This document shows positions 58,740 to 64,000 of a stretch of DNA of 64,000 bases, piece by piece. The notes under the pieces are model-generated. The model was given only the letters and a program-made list of their open reading frames with translations, did not search any database and was not told where the DNA came from. Source of the DNA: Triplophysa rosa (taxonomy: Eukaryota; Chordata; Actinopteri; Cypriniformes; Nemacheilidae); the NCBI RefSeq assembly GCF_024868665.1, contig NC_079898.1, positions 18,038,403-18,102,402 on the forward strand, in the 5' to 3' direction. Every line of letters starts with the position of its first letter. Position 1 is the first letter of the stretch. A program made the translations under genes and the position numbers.

Positions 58740-61049
58740 GGTGAGCGAGCATGTCCTCTAACAACCAAATCCTTACTGAGCCTACTGGTTAAAGCAGATG
58801 TTCACATGAGACCCTGCCAAAGACATGTGATGTAACAGGTTGATTTGTGAAGACTCTCCTCAAATCTCTTCTCAAAGATTCCTCACAGGCATTGGTGCTC
58901 TTCACATGGCCTCCAAACTCTGAACCCGGAGAGGCTGCAAAGAGGAGCTCTATTCACATACAACCTCATGACCCACAGTTGAAGGTGTGTGTGCTTTTTG
59001 GATCCTTACCAGACTTACACGCTCTCTAATAATTATTTTGTGTCATTTTAATTTGAAAGTTTTCCGAACATAAACTCTGTATAATTTTTCATATAATTCA
59101 TGTCATTTTTATGAATTATCAACACACCATTTACCAAAAGATGCTGGCAATGGCTAATGCAAATTTAGCCACTAATTCAGATAAAAGCCATTACAATCTG
59201 TAAAATTTCACAGTGTGATCATTCCGTCTAACTAATCTCAATGTCACTCAGAATTGATGTAGTTTTAAGGATGAACAATGAGGATGATAACATACCGTAT
59301 TACATAGCCGTTGGCAAAGCATGAATAAAAGAATATGTTCCATTACAGAAAACTGTCGCGCATGTAATTGTGTGTAACCAGTCAAAATATGCAAAGTACA
59401 GAATAGAAAACACCATTTTATAAATTATTTCACAATTCACAGCCTAATATTTAATTTGCACTGTTATTTTGTGGAACTGTATCTATCTACATACATTTTT
59501 TTTTCATATTACATATCAATGGTAATAGCCACATATTAATTCTTGCCAATGTGTTCGATTCCAATGCAGCACAAAAACTGTGTAAATATAATCTAGAAGT
59601 ATCACAGACCTTGGATAAAGACAGGCTACAGTCTACACCAGCATGTGTTTTTACACTTTCGTTTAATGTATCTCCTTGTGTCTTGAAAACCTACGTCTCT
59701 ATTTGAAAACTTTGAAGATATGGTAAAGGAAAAGAAAGCTTCACACAGCCCTGAGGGTAATTTTGTTGTTAAGGAAACCAGGCAGGAGTGTGTTACAAGG
59801 CATCAGTTCACTCTGAGCCTCCTGTCCTCCGCTGTGCGCTGGAAGAGTGGGTAATGGATCAGACCTGGACCCAGGAGACCTCTGCCTGAATCAAACCGTT
59901 CAATACGTGCCAACACAGGCTCTTCTCCCTCCAAACAGCAAACAGGGGAGAGACACAGCTGATTTCAGGCCTTAGTTCTGTACTTACAGTATACACCCTC
60001 TGATGTATGCAATGTGAAAACTTTCCTTTGCATAGGAAAGGAAAACTCACTTTGGGCACACAGGATTGGTCTGATTGATTTGGTGTGTTTGTGTATAGAA
60101 GGTTGCTGTGCTAACATGGCTTTGTTTCCTTACCACAGAGCTTTCGTATCCATCACTGTCCCGTTTATACTGTCTGCAATTAGTCTTTGCCTGCTTTTCT
60201 TTCCAGGATGCAAAATAAAGGAGTTACAAATGATGAAGTGCAAATGTACACAGAAGTGTGTTTGCTCTCTTTAGGAGTAATTTAAGTCCTTGCTGAATTT
60301 GATTACCATGGATAATTTCAGGAATTTTAGTGTGGTTAAGCTACTCAAAGACATAGAGGAATATTGAAAGCACAGTTTTTGTAGTTGGGCAATTTCATGC
60401 AAATGTCAAACTTTTCACCATACTGATAGGTCATATGTCAATATTTAGTGTTTTAAATACCCATGTAAGTTTTTAAAGCATTTTTTGTTTGTTAAAGCAT
60501 AGTTTTCCATAGTAAGTGAATTCATAACAGTATATGTTCCATGTAAATTGTAAATAGGCATATGAAAATGGAAAAAAACTATTTTATGTTCAATAAAGAG
60601 CCATGCCTTCTCCATTTGTTGGGTATTATTGCTTCTGGTTTATACAGTTTAATTCACATAAATCCTACAAAGTATGTTGTCTTTCAAAGCCGTGTATCCT
60701 TTTTTGTCACATCCACAACGCATGTATATTCCCCTCTTTTAAAATAGAAAACTCATGCATAGGCTGATATTTTTCTGATGTCTGGATCCAACAGGGAAAG
60801 AGAAAGCTATATAAACAGATGATTCAATATATTAGTAATAAATACATTCTCTGAGAATATACATTTCAAGTTTTGACTGAAAATGTCACACCCATAACTC
60901 TGAAATTGCCCAGTTGACTTGAATACTGAATTAACCCTTTATGTAATACATTATGTATTCGAACTGTATCTATAGATGGGCTAAAATGTTTGTGTACACG
61001 TCTGTTTATTCCATGCAAATATGAATGTTATTTGTAAAAATATTGTATA
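58740..61049. other. Gene desert segment
   Basis: No gene or clear element. Confidence 0.5.
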
Positions 61050-61057
61050 ATCATGTG

Positions 61058-61626
61058 TAGGGTTGGAAATCGTTTCAATTTTATCGATTCCAATTCTGAT
61101 TCTGCTTATCGATTTCGATTCTTATTGATTCCCAGTTTCGATTCCACAGTTGAAGTAAACATTTAGATATGAACCTGTATGGTCATTTAGCCTGCTTATT
61201 GACTTGTTTGCAAAATATATTTATATATTTCTGAGCACCGTTTTGTGTATATTTACACATAGAAACACACCTTTTCTGATTTATTACAATTTGTATTATC
61301 ATAGTTGAACTACATCATGGTTAAACTGCAGTTACTATAATACAACTATGGTTAATTTGTGATTTCTGTGCTTTTAATGCAAATTCTATAGCTAAACTAT
61401 GCTTACTATAGTAAAAAATATCGATAATTTTCATAAGGGCTTTTATTGAGATATCAGCAGATCATGCAACGCATGTACTTTTCTGAAAATATGCACACAG
61501 GAATTGATGAGAGGAATTCAAATTTTAATCTCAAGTATCCGATTCCTATTCCTTTCGATTCCGATCCGATTCCTAGCCTTTCGATTCCGATTCCAAATTG
61601 GAATTGATTTTCGATTCCCAACCCTA
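61058..61626. mobile_element. hAT-type MITE with TAGGGTTGG ends and 8-bp duplication
   Basis: TAGGGTTGGAAATCG at the left mirrors CGATTCCCAACCCTA at the right. ATCATGTG lies on both sides (61050-61057, 61627-61634). Inside are many GATTCCGATTC sub-repeats. Confidence 0.9.
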
Positions 61627-61639
61627 ATCATGTGTCCGA

Positions 61640-62645
61640 AAAGTGTTCAATTAAGGAAAATCTTAGCTGTGTGCTTTAAAGGTCTTTATAAAAAAAGAAA
61701 AAAGAAAATTCAGTACAACCCCATGACAATCACGCTGTAGACCAACAAGGACTCACTTTGTTGATGAACAAATAACTCATATAAAATTGAAACAAGGATT
61801 CACATTGAACCTTATTGTGAGACTTCATGTATAAAGAATTTGTTCTGTTATAAAAAGCCAATATATTTTTAGAAATTAATTGTGCAAGGAAATTATTTTA
61901 TTTGCAAAAGTGACACTATACTCTTTGAATAACAACAGTTTTAAACTTTCTGGAGTTTAAATGTGCCTGTGACTATGGATATAATAATCTGTCTGGAGAC
62001 CAGGTCACATCCAGAAGACCACTTTAGAAGTGGATAGAGCAGCTGACATTTATCAAAAGGGCAGGAGCATTTCATACTATTAAGGCCTCTGGCTGCGTCT
62101 AGAGAGACTCAGCTAAACCAATCTAGAACCCAAATGTCATAGCATCGTGCTCAGTCTATTCAACCTGTTTTAAAATCAAAGTGGCCAATGCACTTTGCTT
62201 TATATTGATACTATAGCTGCAGCATCAGTGGATCCCTTGTATTAGTATGTTCATTACACATGTTTCTCTGGGGAGTGTGTTGTTCCTCTGCCCTGAGGAC
62301 GTCCTTGCATGGACTGTCAGTCATCAGCAGATCTATGTCTGTGTGTCATTATTACATCAAATCTTTAATTGCTCGAGACGTTTTTTTCACCAGCTAAGGG
62401 TGTCTTGTTCCCCATTAAGGGGAACTGTATGTGTGGATTCATAGTTCTGTTTGTCGCTTATATCAACACACTGCAAAGGACACAGGCTACTCTCTGCAAA
62501 CACACGTCATGGGGCATCGGGACCTGCCATAGAAATGCCTCTGTAAATTTTCCCCTCACTGTGACAGTGACTCACCTGTTGGTGCTTTCTAATTGCTTCT
62601 CCATGAAATTACACTCTTAAATTAAACTGTGTTTTGCCATTTAGC
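61640..62645. other. Gene desert segment
   Basis: No gene or recognised element. Confidence 0.5.
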
Positions 62646-62652
62646 ACATTAT

Positions 62653-62889
62653 GGCCCTGTTTCACAGACACAGCTTAGCTTAAGCCAGGACTGCCTTTGT
62701 TAAATTAGGATATTTAAGTCTCTTTTAATGAAATGCCTTAGATAAAAACATTACTGGTGTGTACTTTGAGACAAAAGAATGGCAATGACATATTTAAAGA
62801 TATGGCAGGGCAATTTATTTTCAGTTAAGACAGCTCAAACTTTCAATTTAGTCTGGGACTAGTCCTAAGCCTTGTCTGTGAAACCGGGC
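62653..62889. mobile_element. MITE with GGCCCTGTTTCACAGACA ends
   Basis: The left end mirrors TGTCTGTGAAACCGGGC at the right; AAGCCAGGACTGCC and TCTGGGACTAGTCC inside are typical of this common fish element. Confidence 0.85.
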
Positions 62890-63334
62890 ATGTGTTATTT
62901 AATGAAAACATAACTGAAAGAGACAACACTGTAAATTGTGTTAAAAGTAGCACAAAATGTATTGTCCCAGAAATAACACAGAGATGTGTTCAGTTAACGA
63001 CAACAAAAAGCATAAGTGCAGTAAAAACTAGTCTCATATAGCCTACCACCACAGTATACAAAACTAAGAGTTTTTTTTAAAGACTTCAATGATTTCAACA
63101 AATTCCTCAATAACCGTCATTACACAACACAAACACAAACAATTATGCACTTGCACACACTGTAAATAACACCATAGTGATCGTCACTAAAAAACAAGGT
63201 GGTCACGCCCATCAAATCTGCTTACACGAAGAATGATAACTTTAAATAAATATAACTATAAAGGTATGTTTATTGTGGTCCGTTCCATCAGTGATAACGT
63301 GAACTTGTGTATATTCTTAGCTTCCCATTTTAAT

Positions 63335-63420
63335 TGTGCGAGCCCTGGACTCCGCTATTCTCTTCAAATCCGAAACCGGAACTATAAATAGCGTCGTTCC
63401 GGTGAGTTAACCTCAAATTA
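63335..63420 (+). promoter_or_regulatory. Possible promoter with Ets-like sites
   Basis: ACCGGAACTATAAATAGCG then TTCCGGTGAGTTAACC combines two CCGGAA-type Ets sites, a TATA-like ATAAATAG and a donor-like CCG|GTGAGT. A first non-coding exon might start here. No downstream exon is visible before the window ends. Confidence 0.25.
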
Positions 63421-63424
63421 AAAC

Positions 63425-64000
63425 GGTGTAGAAACGCGTTTATGTTGTAGGGCAGCTTTTAAAGTGAATCCTGAAAATGTAATGGTGTCTTATCGGTTTA
63501 AAACCAAACTGTCTGTGAACGTGACTAGGCTAAAAGAGGACTGGCAACCACAATTTGCTGTCATGTGAACAGCTAAAGCGAATAAATTGAATTGTTGGAT
63601 GCTGTTGAAATTAGATAAATAAGCATTCACAAGAAGATCAAGTGACATTAAGATCAAAGTTTCCAGACCCTAATAATGTAAATATGAGTAATTTTGTCGA
63701 ATATTCTGCCTATAATGGCTAAGAAAAAACTCCTAAGAGTTTTATTCATTGTAAAGTCTGAACCGTTATCTGCATAGATATAATAAATGTTTGACCAAGG
63801 CCTTAAAACTCTTATGTGAGATTGTCCATTTAATTCAATGGGGAAAAAAGACTGGACATAAAACGATGGCGCCAGTTGCTTCTTGAAGTGTCTCTTACAA
63901 CAGGACGAAATACTACCCCCTGCCTTGAGGATATTAAAAATGAAATACAGAGTCATTTGCTGCACAGGGTCAGCCTACACTGATCTGCTTTTGATTAAAA
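63425..64000. other. Right-edge non-coding sequence
   Basis: No gene was recognised. A 103-codon antisense frame at 63654-63965 resembles nothing I know. Confidence 0.5.

Overview
The window looks like nuclear DNA from a bony fish, most likely a cyprinid (zebrafish/carp group). It has vertebrate multi-exon genes with GT-AG introns. It is crowded with short non-autonomous DNA transposons that I know to be abundant in cyprinids: about ten copies of the palindromic family ending in GGGATAGTTCACCC, plus families ending in GGGCCCTAT, TGTGACCCTGG and AGGGCTGTCAAACG. It also has tRNA-derived SINEs ending in the AAAGCGTCTGC domain, an L2-like LINE and hAT and Tc1/IS630 remnants. No identity was checked against a database.

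Layout. 1-9.3 kb is repeat territory: the 3' part of an L2-like LINE, a decayed hAT copy, a CpG-rich degenerate tandem repeat and an element with 53-bp perfect inverted termini. 9.4-15.8 kb (minus strand) holds a fully open 15-exon gene for a HECT E3 ubiquitin ligase of 819 residues, whose exon phases all agree. 17.1-18.6 kb, same strand and just upstream of it, holds a 5'-truncated DDE integrase-core gene. 19.9-21.5 kb (plus) holds five exons (TM3 to C terminus) of a QRFP-receptor-like GPCR; the TM1-TM2 exons were not found. 22.1-23.7 kb holds an IS630/Tc1-type transposase with an intron and one frameshift. 24.8-27.3 kb (plus) is a complete rps24 gene, including a 3-nt microexon.

28-64 kb has no recognisable protein gene. 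It contains nested MITEs, a near-perfect CTCF-type motif next to rps24, a 2.3-kb minisatellite whose unit carries two splice-donor-like motifs, a foldback hairpin, a 51.7-52.9 kb tandem repeat, and several low-repeat stretches that read like conserved regulatory DNA. In human, RPS24 lies between POLR3A and the large non-coding flank of ZMIZ1, so this desert may be the regulatory flank of a zmiz1-type gene. That is inference only.

The genes do not form a pathway. The most unusual local arrangement is the intact HECT ligase immediately downstream of, and co-oriented with, a transposon-type integrase. Both may lie inside the long 5' intron of the GPCR gene, or may have displaced its first exons.
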